Assembly (NCBI RefSeq): GCF_010500835.1 | Contig: NZ_JAAAMJ010000023.1 | Span: 1-43,846 of the forward strand | DNA: 43,846 bases | Source: Aurantimonas aggregata | Lineage (GTDB): Bacteria; Pseudomonadota; Alphaproteobacteria; Rhizobiales; Rhizobiaceae | Reading direction: 5' to 3' | Part shown: one piece after another, positions 16,119 through 25,118 of the stretch | Layout of the letters: every line of letters starts with the position of its first letter | Numbering within the stretch: position 1 is the first letter of the stretch | Made by a program: the position numbers and the translations under genes | The notes under the pieces: generated by a model | The model's input: the letters and a program-made list of their open reading frames with translations, nothing else | Told to the model about the DNA's origin: nothing | Database searches by the model: none

Positions 16119-17261
16119 TCAGACTAACTCTTTGTCTTGGACCGCGGGTATTGCGCGACGAACCGAAATGTCGCCGCCCTCGGAACATTGCTCGGCCGAG
16201 TTACCTGGGGGCGACGACAGGCGAAAGACGTCGGCGCTATCCGCCGTCTCCCGCAACCCCTTGAACGAGGCGTGTCGGAGTTTTCGGTCGCCGGTCCAGC
16301 CGCGATATTCGATCTCGGCGACCAGCTCGGGGCGCGCGATGACGAGCTTGCGTTCCCTCGGCGCGTAGGGCGGGCGTTCGGTTTTCATCGCATCTAGCTG
16401 TTGCTTCAGCTCGCGCACCTGGTCACCTTTGAACCCGGTGCCGACCGAGCCGACATAGACGAGGCCTTCCTCGCTCTGCGCTGCCAGGAGCAGGCTGGCG
16501 ATCGCCCCGTGGACCTTGGTCGAGGGCTCGTAGCCGAAGACAATGAAGCTGTCGCTCTGGATGCACTTAACTTTCAGCCAGTCGCCGCGGCGACCGCTCC
16601 GGTAGGGCGCCTCGCGGTTCTTCGCGATGATCCCTTCAAGCCCGCGCTGGCAGGCACGCCGCAGCAGATCCGCACCCTCAGCCTGAACCTCCTCCGACAG
16701 CCGGATGGTACCCGTCTCGTCCTGGAGCAGATCCTCGAGCAGGTGACGCCGTTCGACGAGCGCCATCCCGGAAATGTCGTGCCCGTCGAAATAGAGCAGG
16801 TCGAAGGCGTAGAAGATGACCTCCTCGCCGGCGATACGCTTGCCGCCGCGTCCGCCGAGCGACTGCTGAAGTGCGGCGAAGTCCGAGCGCCCTTGGTCGT
16901 CCAGGACCACGGCCTCGCCGTCGAGGATGAGGGCAGGGGCGTCGAGTGCGACGGCTGCCCTTGCGATGGCGGGAAAGCGGTGCGACCAGTCATGGCCGCC
17001 GCGGGTGAGAATGCGGGCATGCCCGTCGTCGACATGGACCGCCAACCGATAGCCGTCCCATTTGATCTCGTAGGCCCACTCCGGCCCCGCGGGCGGCTTT
17101 GCCGCCAGCAGCGCAAGGCAGGGCTCGATCCGATCAGGCATGGGATCGAAGGGGAGCTGCGGCTGACGGGGATCGCGCGGTGTCGGCGCCCGGCCGCGGG
17201 CAATGATGTTCGTCTCCTGCTGGAGACCGAGGGATTTTGGGGGCCGGGAGCGCTTTGCCAT
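16119..17261 (-). CDS. ATP-dependent DNA ligase (LigD ligase-domain type)
   Basis: A 380-residue ATP-dependent ligase. The nucleotidyl-lysine motif is EIKWDGYR (Lys67); further motifs are LDGEAVVLD, FDLLYFDG, EGIIAKN and WLKVKC, followed by an OB-fold region to about residue 330. It joins nicks in duplex DNA. It matches the ligase domain of LigD and stand-alone LigC-type enzymes. The polymerase and phosphoesterase domains of full LigD are absent, and no Ku gene is in the window, so end joining would need partners elsewhere. The last ~35 residues after the OB fold look unstructured. Confidence 0.88.
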   Translation of the reverse strand: MAKRSRPPKSLGLQQETNIIARGRAPTPRDPRQPQLPFDPMPDRIEPCLALLAAKPPAGPEWAYEIKWDGYRLAVHVDDGHARILTRGGHDWSHRFPAIARAAVALDAPALILDGEAVVLDDQGRSDFAALQQSLGGRGGKRIAGEEVIFYAFDLLYFDGHDISGMALVERRHLLEDLLQDETGTIRLSEEVQAEGADLLRRACQRGLEGIIAKNREAPYRSGRRGDWLKVKCIQSDSFIVFGYEPSTKVHGAIASLLLAAQSEEGLVYVGSVGTGFKGDQVRELKQQLDAMKTERPPYAPRERKLVIARPELVAEIEYRGWTGDRKLRHASFKGLRETADSADVFRLSSPPGNSAEQCSEGGDISVRRAIPAVQDKELV

Positions 17262-17593
17262 CCGGTCATTGCGCCAGAAAGTGCTTAAGGGTCGGTGAGG
17301 AAGGCGGCTGTGGCGCTCAAGTACGCATGATCGAACGTTAGCCTATGCGATCTCGGACGCCACCACAGCAGTGCCGGAGCATGAGATGCTTCCTCGCCAA
17401 CATCAGGACGAGCCTCTATGGTGGTGCCTAGGGAGAATGTACGCGCGGCCCTGTTCATGGCCTTTGCTCGTGCTCCAAGGTCCATGTTTCCGTCTGAGGA
17501 TGACTGCCGCGTGAAAGCGTTGAGGCCGGTCGCCGTCACGCCCACGGCCCGCGACAGAAATGCGTCGTTGATGAGCGGCCGACTGGTGCAGCC
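17262..17593. other. 332-base stretch without a convincing gene
   Basis: Between the divergent ligase and diguanylate cyclase genes. A minus-strand frame of 86 codons (17285-17545) is open but has codon use unlike its neighbours, no recognised motif and no ribosome binding site. Probably promoter DNA plus relics. Confidence 0.4.
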
Positions 17594-18457
17594 TTGAGCG
17601 AGCGCGGCTTTACGCCCAGGAGACGTCTGAGGCTATCTCCCACTGGCTGGTCGAGGGTGATTCTGACGACGATCGCCGGTACGGTGTTCTGCGTCGCCGC
17701 CGCGCTTTTTGTGGACTCGTTCAACTTCCACAATTTGAGCGACGCTGAGATCCGGCGAGCGGTTCTGGTTGATATCGCACTGCCCACGGGACTCGCGGCA
17801 CCTCTCCTGTTTCTCCTGAGCTACAAGATGCGGGAACTTGCGATTGCCTATGCAGAGCTACTTGTCGTCGCAACGACCGACGGCTTGACGCAGATCCCGA
17901 ACCGGGTCGCGTTCACTACCCGGGCGGAGGTATTCCTCGACAGGGAGAGCGAACGTCCCTGTGCCGGTTCACTCCTCATTGTCGACGCCGACGACTTCAA
18001 GAGCATCAACGACGAACTCGGCCATCAGCGAGGGGATTTGGCGCTTCGCATGATGGCGGACGTCATGAAGGATAACCTGCGCAGTGGGGACATCCTAGGC
18101 CGCATCGGCGGCGAGGAGTTCGGCATCCTGCTGCCCGGGGCGGACATTGCGGAAGCCTCCAGCGCCGCGGAGCGGATGCGAACGGCTATCGGGGATATCG
18201 AGTTCACGACGATGGGTATTGCATGGCCGCTTGCGGTGAGCATTGGCGGCGTGACGTTCGAGGAGTGGGCGTCATATGACAAGCTGTTTGCCGCCGCTGA
18301 CGCCAATCTTTACCTCGCCAAGGCCGGCGGGCGCGACCAGGTCCGGGTGGGAGCCTTCAAAACGCGATCCTCCGGCGATCTTCCCCCATTGCCTTTTCCG
18401 AGAAGACGCCGCCAGCGTGACGACGAATTCCCCGTGACCAGCGAGACGCCGTCATAA
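17594..18457 (+). CDS. Membrane-bound diguanylate cyclase (GGDEF)
   Basis: A 287-residue enzyme that should make cyclic di-GMP from GTP. Two membrane helices lie at about residues 20-42 and 58-78, followed by a GGDEF domain (about 95-255). The active-site signature is GGEEF, an accepted variant, and the inhibitory I-site RxxD is present five residues before it (RSGD). There is no separate sensory domain beyond the short periplasmic loop. The chosen TTG start at 17594 has no clear ribosome binding site; the next in-frame ATG (17828) would remove both helices, so the longer form is preferred. Confidence 0.85.
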   Translation: MSERGFTPRRRLRLSPTGWSRVILTTIAGTVFCVAAALFVDSFNFHNLSDAEIRRAVLVDIALPTGLAAPLLFLLSYKMRELAIAYAELLVVATTDGLTQIPNRVAFTTRAEVFLDRESERPCAGSLLIVDADDFKSINDELGHQRGDLALRMMADVMKDNLRSGDILGRIGGEEFGILLPGADIAEASSAAERMRTAIGDIEFTTMGIAWPLAVSIGGVTFEEWASYDKLFAAADANLYLAKAGGRDQVRVGAFKTRSSGDLPPLPFPRRRRQRDDEFPVTSETPS

Positions 18458-18503
18458 CCGAGTTCGCGGCTGCGACGGCGATCGATTCGTTCACCGGGGG
18501 GCA

Positions 18504-18525
18504 CCCCGCCGTTCAGGCGGCGGGG
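18504..18525 (+). terminator. Stem-loop after the diguanylate cyclase gene
   Basis: CCCCGCCG, six-base loop, CGGCGGGG: a perfect 8-bp GC stem 47 bases after the stop codon. No T-run follows, so it is a weak intrinsic terminator at best and could serve as an mRNA 3' end. Confidence 0.4.
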
Positions 18526-18633
18526 CTCTGAATGCCGGGCGGGGTAATGGCGTCCTTGGCATCCGGATCTTGCCCGCTGAGCCGCTTTAGCATCCCCATG
18601 ATCGGTATGACCGTCAGCCCGGTTGCTGCTCCG

Positions 18634-18658
18634 GGAAACTTCTTCGCCAGCAAGCGTT
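18634..18658 (+). promoter_or_regulatory. EcfG-like promoter before the LOV kinase
   Basis: GGAAA, a 16-base spacer and CGTT (18655-18658) differ at one base from the EcfG pattern GGAAC-N16/17-CGTT. It ends 25 bases before the kinase ATG. If real, the light sensor is itself a general-stress gene. Confidence 0.45.
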
Positions 18659-18683
18659 ACCCGATCAAACTCGGGAGATGTAG

Positions 18684-19712
18684 ATGGACGCGGCGGTCGG
18701 AGCAGCATTCAAGGGAGATGCACCTGCAGCATCACAAGCGGTCGTGCTTCCCGATCGCCGGGAACTGGCCCTGGTCGCCGTTGAGCGGACACGCATGCCG
18801 ATGGTGGTCAGCGATGCGAGGCAGCCGGACTGCCCGATCGTACTAGCCAACCACGCGTTCCTTGCCTTGACGGGGTACTCGGCTGAAGAGGTGATCGGGC
18901 GGAACTGTCGGTTTCTCCAAGGGCCAGACACCGACCCCTCGGACGTCGAAGCCATTCGTCAGGGTTTAAGGGCAAGAACCGAGGATATCGAGGTGGAACT
19001 CCTCAACTACCGCAAAGACGGCAGCGCCTTTTGGAACCAACTCGCCATTAGCCCCGTCACCGATGAGATGGGAGAGGTGATCTACTACTTCGCGTCTCAA
19101 AAAGACGTCTCCGCCCGCAGACGGGCAGAGCAGATGGAGGCGACAGAACGCCTCCTTCTGATGGAAGTGGACCATCGGGCCATGAATGCGCTTGCCCTCG
19201 TTCAGAGCTTCGTCAGCCTCAGCAAGGCCGATACCGCTATTGGCTATGCGACAGCAGTCCGGGAAAGGGTCGAGACGCTCGCTCGTGCGCATCGACTACT
19301 TGGCGAGGCGGGATGGTCGGGGGTTGATCTCGGCCGCCTGCTGGCCGCGGAGACGCCGGAGGAACACACGGGATGCGTCTGCGCAAGCGGGACATCCATC
19401 CAACTTCCCACCCCGTTGGTCCAGCCAATGGCGGTGGTGCTTCACGAGCTCATGACGAACGCGACACGCCACGGATCCCTTCGGCACCTCAGCGGCGCCG
19501 TGGAAGTCGAGTGGCTTCGCCTGTCGCAGTCCCTTCTCATCAAATGGCGCGAGACAGGAGCGCATGACGTCGCTGAGCCGACTGAGGCTGGCGTCGGTAT
19601 TCGGCTGCTTGAGGGTGTCGTGACGCGCCAGCTTGGCGGGGGCGTAAAGTGGTCATGGCCGTGTAGCGGCCTGTGCCTAGAATTAGAAGTGCCGATGGAA
19701 GCTGCCGAATAG
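18684..19712 (+). CDS. Blue-light LOV-domain HWE histidine kinase
   Basis: A 342-residue cytoplasmic sensor kinase. A PAS/LOV domain (about residues 30-145) carries the flavin signature GRNCRFLQG with photoactive Cys75, and Gln139 at the position of the conserved flavin-contacting Gln. The phosphoacceptor is His164 in LMEVDHRAMN, followed by ALVQSF; HELMTNATRHGS is the N-box and KWRETG supplies the W-x-E of the HWE family. No membrane segment. This is the architecture of the alphaproteobacterial LovK-type kinases, which feed the general stress response. A single-domain receiver lies 0.7 kb downstream on the other strand and is the obvious partner. Confidence 0.9.
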   Translation: MDAAVGAAFKGDAPAASQAVVLPDRRELALVAVERTRMPMVVSDARQPDCPIVLANHAFLALTGYSAEEVIGRNCRFLQGPDTDPSDVEAIRQGLRARTEDIEVELLNYRKDGSAFWNQLAISPVTDEMGEVIYYFASQKDVSARRRAEQMEATERLLLMEVDHRAMNALALVQSFVSLSKADTAIGYATAVRERVETLARAHRLLGEAGWSGVDLGRLLAAETPEEHTGCVCASGTSIQLPTPLVQPMAVVLHELMTNATRHGSLRHLSGAVEVEWLRLSQSLLIKWRETGAHDVAEPTEAGVGIRLLEGVVTRQLGGGVKWSWPCSGLCLELEVPMEAAE

Positions 19713-19804
19713 ACTGGACAGGGAGGGACAGCTTCCCCTTCTCTTGAGCCAGGGTTTTCCGGAACGAACCTCGACGGCGTGTTCTGATTTGTGGGAGATG
19801 TTCG

Positions 19805-20311
19805 GTGGTGCGAGATTCAGCCGCTTTTCGTGATGCTAGGTCTGACATTGCGAACAAGGCAGTGAGGGTGGTTGACGTGGATGCTGCTGAGGCAGCCCTT
19901 GTTCCTAAGCTGCTCTCGATCGGCAAATCCATCCGCGCGATGATGGGCCTCAAGCTGGCCGAGCTGGGCCTGCATGTAGGGCAGGACGAACTGCTACTGG
20001 CTCTAGTTCCTGAGGCAACGGTATCGGTTTCCCGCCTGGCTGAGACGTTGGCTGTCCGTCCTTCGACAGTTTCGAAGATGCTGGACCGTCTCGTGATTGC
20101 GGGACTTGTTGAGCGGGCCGAAGATTCACGCGACGCGCGCCGCACCGTTGTCCGGATGACATCCTCCGGAGTGGAGATGCAGGGCCGCATTCGCGAGCTA
20201 TGGCAGGGGGTGGAGAATGAACTCGAGGATTTGCCGGATCGACGCGTGGTGACACACAGTCTTCAGGGACTACAGCAAGTACTCAGCGCCAAGCTCAGGC
20301 GCTTGCGCTGA
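19805..20311 (+). CDS. MarR-family transcriptional regulator
   Basis: A 168-residue winged-helix regulator. VSVSRLAETLAVRPSTVSKMLDRLVIAGLVERAEDSRDARRTVVRMT is a complete MarR core (helix-turn-helix, then the DxRDxR wing). The first 30 residues are an extra tail. GTG 19805 follows GGGAG at about eight bases. The target is unknown; it sits between the LOV kinase and the receiver genes. Confidence 0.85.
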   Translation: MVRDSAAFRDARSDIANKAVRVVDVDAAEAALVPKLLSIGKSIRAMMGLKLAELGLHVGQDELLLALVPEATVSVSRLAETLAVRPSTVSKMLDRLVIAGLVERAEDSRDARRTVVRMTSSGVEMQGRIRELWQGVENELEDLPDRRVVTHSLQGLQQVLSAKLRRLR

Positions 20312-20406
20312 AATATCTGGGCATCTCCCCGCGAGATCGCGAGACGATAGTCGTCGCCGCTGGCTGCGAGACGGAAGATGCACCGGCTTGTGAAAGGATC
20401 TGCTTC

Positions 20407-20796
20407 TTACGTGCGGACACGGCGCCATGTATCGAAGAGCACGCGAACGACGTTTTCTGGATCGTTAGGTTTCTGGTAGACTGGCACGTCCTCCAAGTCG
20501 TCCGGCATGTGCCAGCCGTCGTATCCGGTCACGAAGATTAATGGGACGCCGCTGGACTTGAGCCTTTGCGCGACAGCGATCGAAATTCCGTCGGTAAGGC
20601 GGATATCCAGAATGGCAGCATCAATGGCGCGGCCTGCGCTTATCAGCGCCATCGCCTCCTGGACGCTCGGCACGGGTCCCAAGACGGTCCCGCCTGCCGC
20701 TTCGACCGCTTCCTGCATTTCCATCGCAATGAGAGCTTCGTCCTCGATAATCAGGATGGATCGTCCAGAAAAATCAACGGAGGCTTCAACAAGCAT
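20407..20796 (-). CDS. Single-domain response regulator (LovR-like)
   Basis: A 129-residue stand-alone receiver domain with no output domain. ILIIEDEALIAMEM gives the acidic pair, Asp63 in ILDIRL is the phosphoacceptor, Thr90 in FVTGY the switch residue and Lys109 in YQKPND the conserved lysine. Such receivers next to HWE kinases act as phosphate sinks or phosphorelay partners, as LovR does for LovK in Caulobacter. The open frame continues upstream to 21285 without family similarity; ATG 20796 is the last start that keeps a whole domain. Confidence 0.85.
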   Translation of the reverse strand: MLVEASVDFSGRSILIIEDEALIAMEMQEAVEAAGGTVLGPVPSVQEAMALISAGRAIDAAILDIRLTDGISIAVAQRLKSSGVPLIFVTGYDGWHMPDDLEDVPVYQKPNDPENVVRVLFDTWRRVRT

Positions 20797-20988
20797 GGAT
20801 GACAAGGATGGTCTTAGCTCAGGAGAGATCGGTCCGAAGCTATCATACACCCATTCCTGCTGACGTGGGCCTTGAAACAGGCCTCGACATAATTGAAAGT
20901 CCGTGACTGTGTCAGGTGAAATGGTCGTCGAGTAGTCCGGAAGCGGACAGACCGCTTTCGGCCCCAAGTTCGAGCGCTCTGTGGCTTC

Positions 20989-22557
20989 GAGAGCCGGACC
21001 GAGCCGAACACCTATTCCCGGGCCAACAACCTCTGGGCCCGGCCGCAAGAGCTGCTCGCCAGCATTGGCATCCGCGATGCCATCGCGGAGAAGGCCTACG
21101 CGATCACCAAGGTGAACACCTTCCTGAACGGGCGACCGGTCGACCCGATCGCCATCGCAGAGGTCGCGAGCCCCTTTGCTCCCGTCCTCTACAGCGGTCA
21201 GGACGTGATCGAGACGACATTGGGCGAGCAGATCGAGGCCAACGGCGGTCGGCTGGAGCGCGGGCGCAAGGTCGTCAGCTTCCAACAGGATGAGGAAGGC
21301 GTAACCGTGGATATCGGGTCCGTCGACCGTGACGGGAATGCCTCCGGCGAGCCCGAGCGCCTGCGATGCCGCTATCTCGTCGGCGCAGACGGTGGCGTAG
21401 GGTTCGTGCGGCGCGAGCTCGGCCTCGACTTCGAGCCCGGGAAACTTCCTAACTGCATGAACCGTCAGGTCGATGCCAAGCTGAGCTGGCGACGCTCAAC
21501 CGACTTCGATCATCTCTGGTTCTTCTACTATCCGCGCGGCTTCTGCGGCGTCCTGCCCGTCTGGGGCGGCTACCGTCGCTTGTTCTTCCTCGCCGACGAC
21601 ACCGGCATCCCCGACCGCGACCGTACGCTGGAGGAGATGCAGGCGATCGCCCGAGAGGTGACCGAGGACGAGACCCTGACGCTCACCGATCCGATCTGGC
21701 TGACGCATAGCCGCTTCCAGCACGGCGTCTCGCCGCACTACCGCAAAGATCGTGTTTTCTTGGTCGGAGACGCCGGACACCTGACCCTGCCGACGGGCGG
21801 ACAGGGCGTGAACCGGGGGCTGCACGATGCGGTCGGTCTTGCCTGGCGGCTTGCCACCATCCTTCAGGACCGGGCCGAGCCCATGCTCCTCGAGTCCTAC
21901 GACACGGAGCGCGGCGGCGAGCACCAGCGCCTCGACGAGCAGCAGGTGCAGGGGTTCCAGAACAGTGTCTACCGCGGCCGGCTCAAGGACGCAGCGGTGA
22001 ACATCGCCGCAGCCGTCTGACCCGACGTTGGCTCCCTCCTTCAGGGCACGGACGATCTCCAGCAGCTCACCGTCACCTACCCCACGAGTCCGCTCAACGA
22101 AGACGGCTTCGGCACGCTGCAAGGGCTCTTGCACCGCGACGCTCCCAAGCCCGGCGAGCGCGCGCCCGACGCCCAGGTTATCGCGGCCGAGGGCGCTTCG
22201 ACGATGCTCTTCCAGCACATCTACAATTCGGACGGCCGGACCTTCGGCTGGGCGCTCCTGGTCTTCGACGGGCGGCAGCGCAATGCGCTCCCCGATCTCC
22301 GGCGGGCTGTCGATGAGGTCGGGGGATGGGGCTTGGTGCGCCCGAGGCTGGTCCTTGGTGCGGCGGTCGCCGAGGTGGCGGATACGCTCGCCCTCTCGGA
22401 CCTCGACGGGGAAGCCCATGCCGCCTACGAAGTCGGGTAGTCGCCCGCGCTGGTCCTCATTCAACCCGATGGGCACATCGCGTTCCGGGGCCCGGCCGAT
22501 CGGTCCGAAGCGCTCGGCGGCTATTGCGAAAAGGTCTTCGGCCCGGCCGCCGGCTGA
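20989..22557 (+). pseudogene. FAD-dependent aromatic monooxygenase, remnant
   Basis: In one continuous frame the sequence matches FAD-dependent hydroxylases of the phenol/aromatic type: YSRANNLWARPQELL, RYLVGADGG, DRVFLVGDAGHLTLPTGGQGVNRGLHDA, then a thioredoxin-like C-terminal part with LLVFDGR and LVLIQPDGHIAFRG. The N-terminal ~40 residues with the FAD-binding GxGxxG are missing; homology starts about 20,990. Two in-frame stops, TGA at 22018-22020 and TAG at 22438-22440, break the rest, and the natural stop would be 22555-22557. The piece from GTG 21112 (302 residues) is open but would lack FAD binding. Confidence 0.85.
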
Positions 22558-23221
22558 AGGAGAGGCGGGCGACTGGCGGATTGTTCCTGGCCGAGGACGA
22601 AACGGACACGCTGGTGCTCGGCGCATTCTTAATTCGCGAAATGGCCGATCCAGTGCTCGCCGCGGCGACGCACGCGGCGCGGCCAAGATCATAGCCGGCT
22701 TGCCTCACGGGCGCAGGCCCTGGGCAAGGCGCTGCACTTGATGACGGTCGCGCCGACCGACGCCCCTGCCGCCGCCGCATCCGTGGCGTTCCCGTCAGGC
22801 CGTTTGGAAGCAGGGTATGATCGTCTTCGACTACCGCTATGCCGAAGGCCGCGAGTACCGTCGTTCCCGGTGGCTCACCGCAATCGCCTATATCGAGGAT
22901 GCCGCATCCTTGCGGCCTAGTACGAGACGCGCGCCGACTTCCGCCTCGACCGGCTGTCCGGCATCCCGCTGGTGGACGAGGGATATATCAAACGCTGCCC
23001 CGGTTCCTGAAGCGCTGGCAGGAGCCGGACGCGATGACCGGCCGACGCTCTAACGCTTTCTGACAACGGCAGCTTTTATCCCTAAGTGTGCAGGAAGCTG
23101 ACGGTCCGCTACCGGCCGTAAGGCGCCGGAATTCGCGTTGAAGGACTCTGCAAAGTCGGTGGTAGTCGGATCGAAAACCCCCGCAGAAACGGAAGTTCAC
23201 GCTTTGCGCCTGCCGTGTCGA
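22558..23221. other. 664-base stretch without a recognisable gene
   Basis: Only short frames on both strands. Some stretches have coding-like codon use (for example a plus-strand MIVFDYRYAEGREYRRSRW at about 22,817), interrupted by stops and frame changes. It looks like decayed coding DNA continuing from the monooxygenase remnant, but I cannot name the former genes. Confidence 0.45.
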
Positions 23222-23431
23222 TTACAGGGACTGCAAGTTGACGGCCTTGTCGCCCTTGCCGCGGGTGTCGGGCTCGGTGTCGAACGAAACCTTCTGGTTC
23301 TCGCTCAAAGAAGACATGCCCGAACGCTCCAGAGCGGAGACATGGACGAAAACATCCTTCCCGCCATCATCTGGTGTGATGAACCCGAAGCCCTTATCGG
23401 CATTGAAGAATTTTACGGTACCAGTAGCCAT
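23222..23431 (-). CDS. CspA-family cold-shock protein
   Basis: A 69-residue OB-fold protein that binds single-stranded RNA/DNA. It has RNP1 KGFGFI and RNP2 DVFVHVS, and starts [18 protein letters not shown], the usual family start. The frame is open upstream to 23578 but similarity begins at ATG 23431. The long leader is typical for cold-shock genes, which are often controlled by 5' UTR structure. Not in an operon: the neighbour upstream is a separate small gene. Confidence 0.95.
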   Translation of the reverse strand: MATGTVKFFNADKGFGFITPDDGGKDVFVHVSALERSGMSSLSENQKVSFDTEPDTRGKGDKAVNLQSL

Positions 23432-23710
23432 TGAAGCCTGTCGCATGAGATCATGGGCGACGTTGCCCACGGCGAGCATGGGCCATGCACTACCGGTTGG
23501 CAAACTCTGTACCGTCGCGACATTCGCCTGAACCCTCGACGTCATTGCCATCAGGAACATCGGCAAGCTCCGTAGCAATCAACTGGTGTCGAGATGCAAC
23601 ATGAACGCCACCTCATCCTCAGAAAAGCTTGCTTCGCGGCCGCATCCTGCCGAGCGTGGGAGTCGATCTTGCCTCCCATGTTCTGACAGTTTCGGCACGA
23701 CGGCTCGCAG

Positions 23711-23890
23711 CTACTTCGCTTCGCGGACGCCTTCTACGTCCCTCGCCAACCGCGCGGCCTTGAGGCGAGCGGACTTGTCGCTGTCAGTCTTCATACGCTC
23801 TTCGTTGATCCGCTTTGAAGCTGTGGTTGTCTTCGCATCTCGCACCGTCTTGAAGTGTGCGTCAGCCTGGGATCTTGCGTTTATGTCCAT
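23711..23890 (-). CDS. 59-residue conserved-type small protein
   Basis: MDINARSQADAHFKTVRDAK to the stop at 23711. It is highly charged and helical, with the QADAHFK...RLKAARLARD pattern seen in short alphaproteobacterial proteins of unknown function. It is supported by a good ribosome binding site (AGGAGC, about 11 bases before the ATG at 23890) and by clean codon use compared with the opposite strand. No function is known. Confidence 0.7.
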   Translation of the reverse strand: MDINARSQADAHFKTVRDAKTTTASKRINEERMKTDSDKSARLKAARLARDVEGVREAK

Positions 23891-24093
23891 GGTCGATCGT
23901 AGCTCCTAAAGGGCCTTACGAACGGACCGTATCACAGAGCTAGCTCTCTGCTTCCACTCATGCGGATGGGCCAGCGCGTCGAAGCCAGCCTCGAGCGAAG
24001 ATCGGCGAGGTGCGCATCCGGTACCGCGATCGTGAATGCCTGGCGTCCCTGGCTTACTCCCGTTCGGGCGATCATCTCCGGTTTTTCACCCGC

Positions 24094-25107
24094 TCAGTCA
24101 CCAGCAGGACCAGGTTGGCTGAGACCGCGCTGGGCTTTAAGATGGGATTTGCCGGATCTGCAGCGTTGCCAATGAAGGCGGGCAGCGAGCACAGCCATGA
24201 TGGACAACATCATGGTGACATGTGCTGCCACGCCGCCGGGGGAGAGGGACGGAACAGCCGCCAGGACGAGACCGTCATTGCCGCCGGGGATGGTGCCGAC
24301 GCCGAACCCCATCAGGCCGCCGCCGAGCAGTGTCTTTCCGATGTCCGCAAGTGTTCCCCGCCGCAGGCGCCACGTGCGCCGACGACAGGCTGCAGCGATT
24401 GCACCGGCTACCGTGGCGGTAACGGTCAAGGCGGCGGTTTCGTCAGCCACCGCCATCGGCAAAGGAAGGCTGCGCTGAACAAAATCGGCATAGGTCCATC
24501 CGGGCGCCATCGCGTAGATCGCCCCGCCGGACAGGCCAAGGACGATCATGGCGGTGCCAGGAGACCATTGGCCGGAGGAAGGCTTCGATTGCCTTCTGCC
24601 CGACAGGAACCACAGCGCCAAGACAAGAATGAGGGCGAAGCCGAGCAGCGCCAAGCCTGCCACGACACCGGGCGCAGCGAGGATGCTGACCCCGACAGGA
24701 TGTTGCTCGAACCCCACCGCAGCGACCGCAAGAAAGCCGCCGGCCAGCCCTACCGGCAGTGCCGCGAACCTGATCTCTCCGTTGCCGAGGCGGCCGAGCG
24801 AACCGAGCAGGCAAGCGTCGTTGATGATGGCGCCGATCGCGAACACGACCGCGCCGGAGATCACGGTGACGCCGATGCCGACTGTGGCGGCCAGATTCGC
24901 GTCTGCGAAACCGGACCAAGCGAGTGGCGCTGCGACCAGACCTGCCGCGGCCGAGGCTGCCATGAGTCCGACCAGGCGCCCGCAGCGACGGCGGTGAAGG
25001 ACTTCGTGGACCGCGGCGACCGCGCAGGTGCCGCCCTGATTGATGGAGTAGCCCATCAAGAAGGCGAGTGTGCAGACGATCGCCATCGTGGCGACCAGCT
25101 CATCCAT
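24094..25107 (-). CDS. YeeE/YedE-type (TsuA-like) membrane transporter
   Basis: A 337-residue inner-membrane protein with about nine hydrophobic segments. The motif GYSINQGGTCAVAAVHEVL near the N-terminus and GGGLMGFGVGTIPGGNDGL later are the two repeats of the YeeE/YedE family, whose TsuA members import thiosulfate. The Cys in GGTC and the Cys in INDACLLG are in the expected places for that family. It starts 11 bases after the PaiB-like gene and is probably co-transcribed. Sulfur-compound uptake is inferred from the family and from the sulfite-oxidase-like enzyme nearby. Confidence 0.8.
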   Translation of the reverse strand: MDELVATMAIVCTLAFLMGYSINQGGTCAVAAVHEVLHRRRCGRLVGLMAASAAAGLVAAPLAWSGFADANLAATVGIGVTVISGAVVFAIGAIINDACLLGSLGRLGNGEIRFAALPVGLAGGFLAVAAVGFEQHPVGVSILAAPGVVAGLALLGFALILVLALWFLSGRRQSKPSSGQWSPGTAMIVLGLSGGAIYAMAPGWTYADFVQRSLPLPMAVADETAALTVTATVAGAIAAACRRRTWRLRRGTLADIGKTLLGGGLMGFGVGTIPGGNDGLVLAAVPSLSPGGVAAHVTMMLSIMAVLAARLHWQRCRSGKSHLKAQRGLSQPGPAGD

Positions 25108-25118
25108 CTTCGCGGCGC

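Noticed and set aside
16119-17261. Non-homologous end-joining locus
   Set aside because: Only a ligase domain is encoded; no Ku, polymerase or phosphoesterase gene is in the window.
23586-23909. 107-codon plus-strand frame
   Set aside because: Antisense to the 59-residue gene at 23711-23890, which has a ribosome binding site and typical helical charged sequence.
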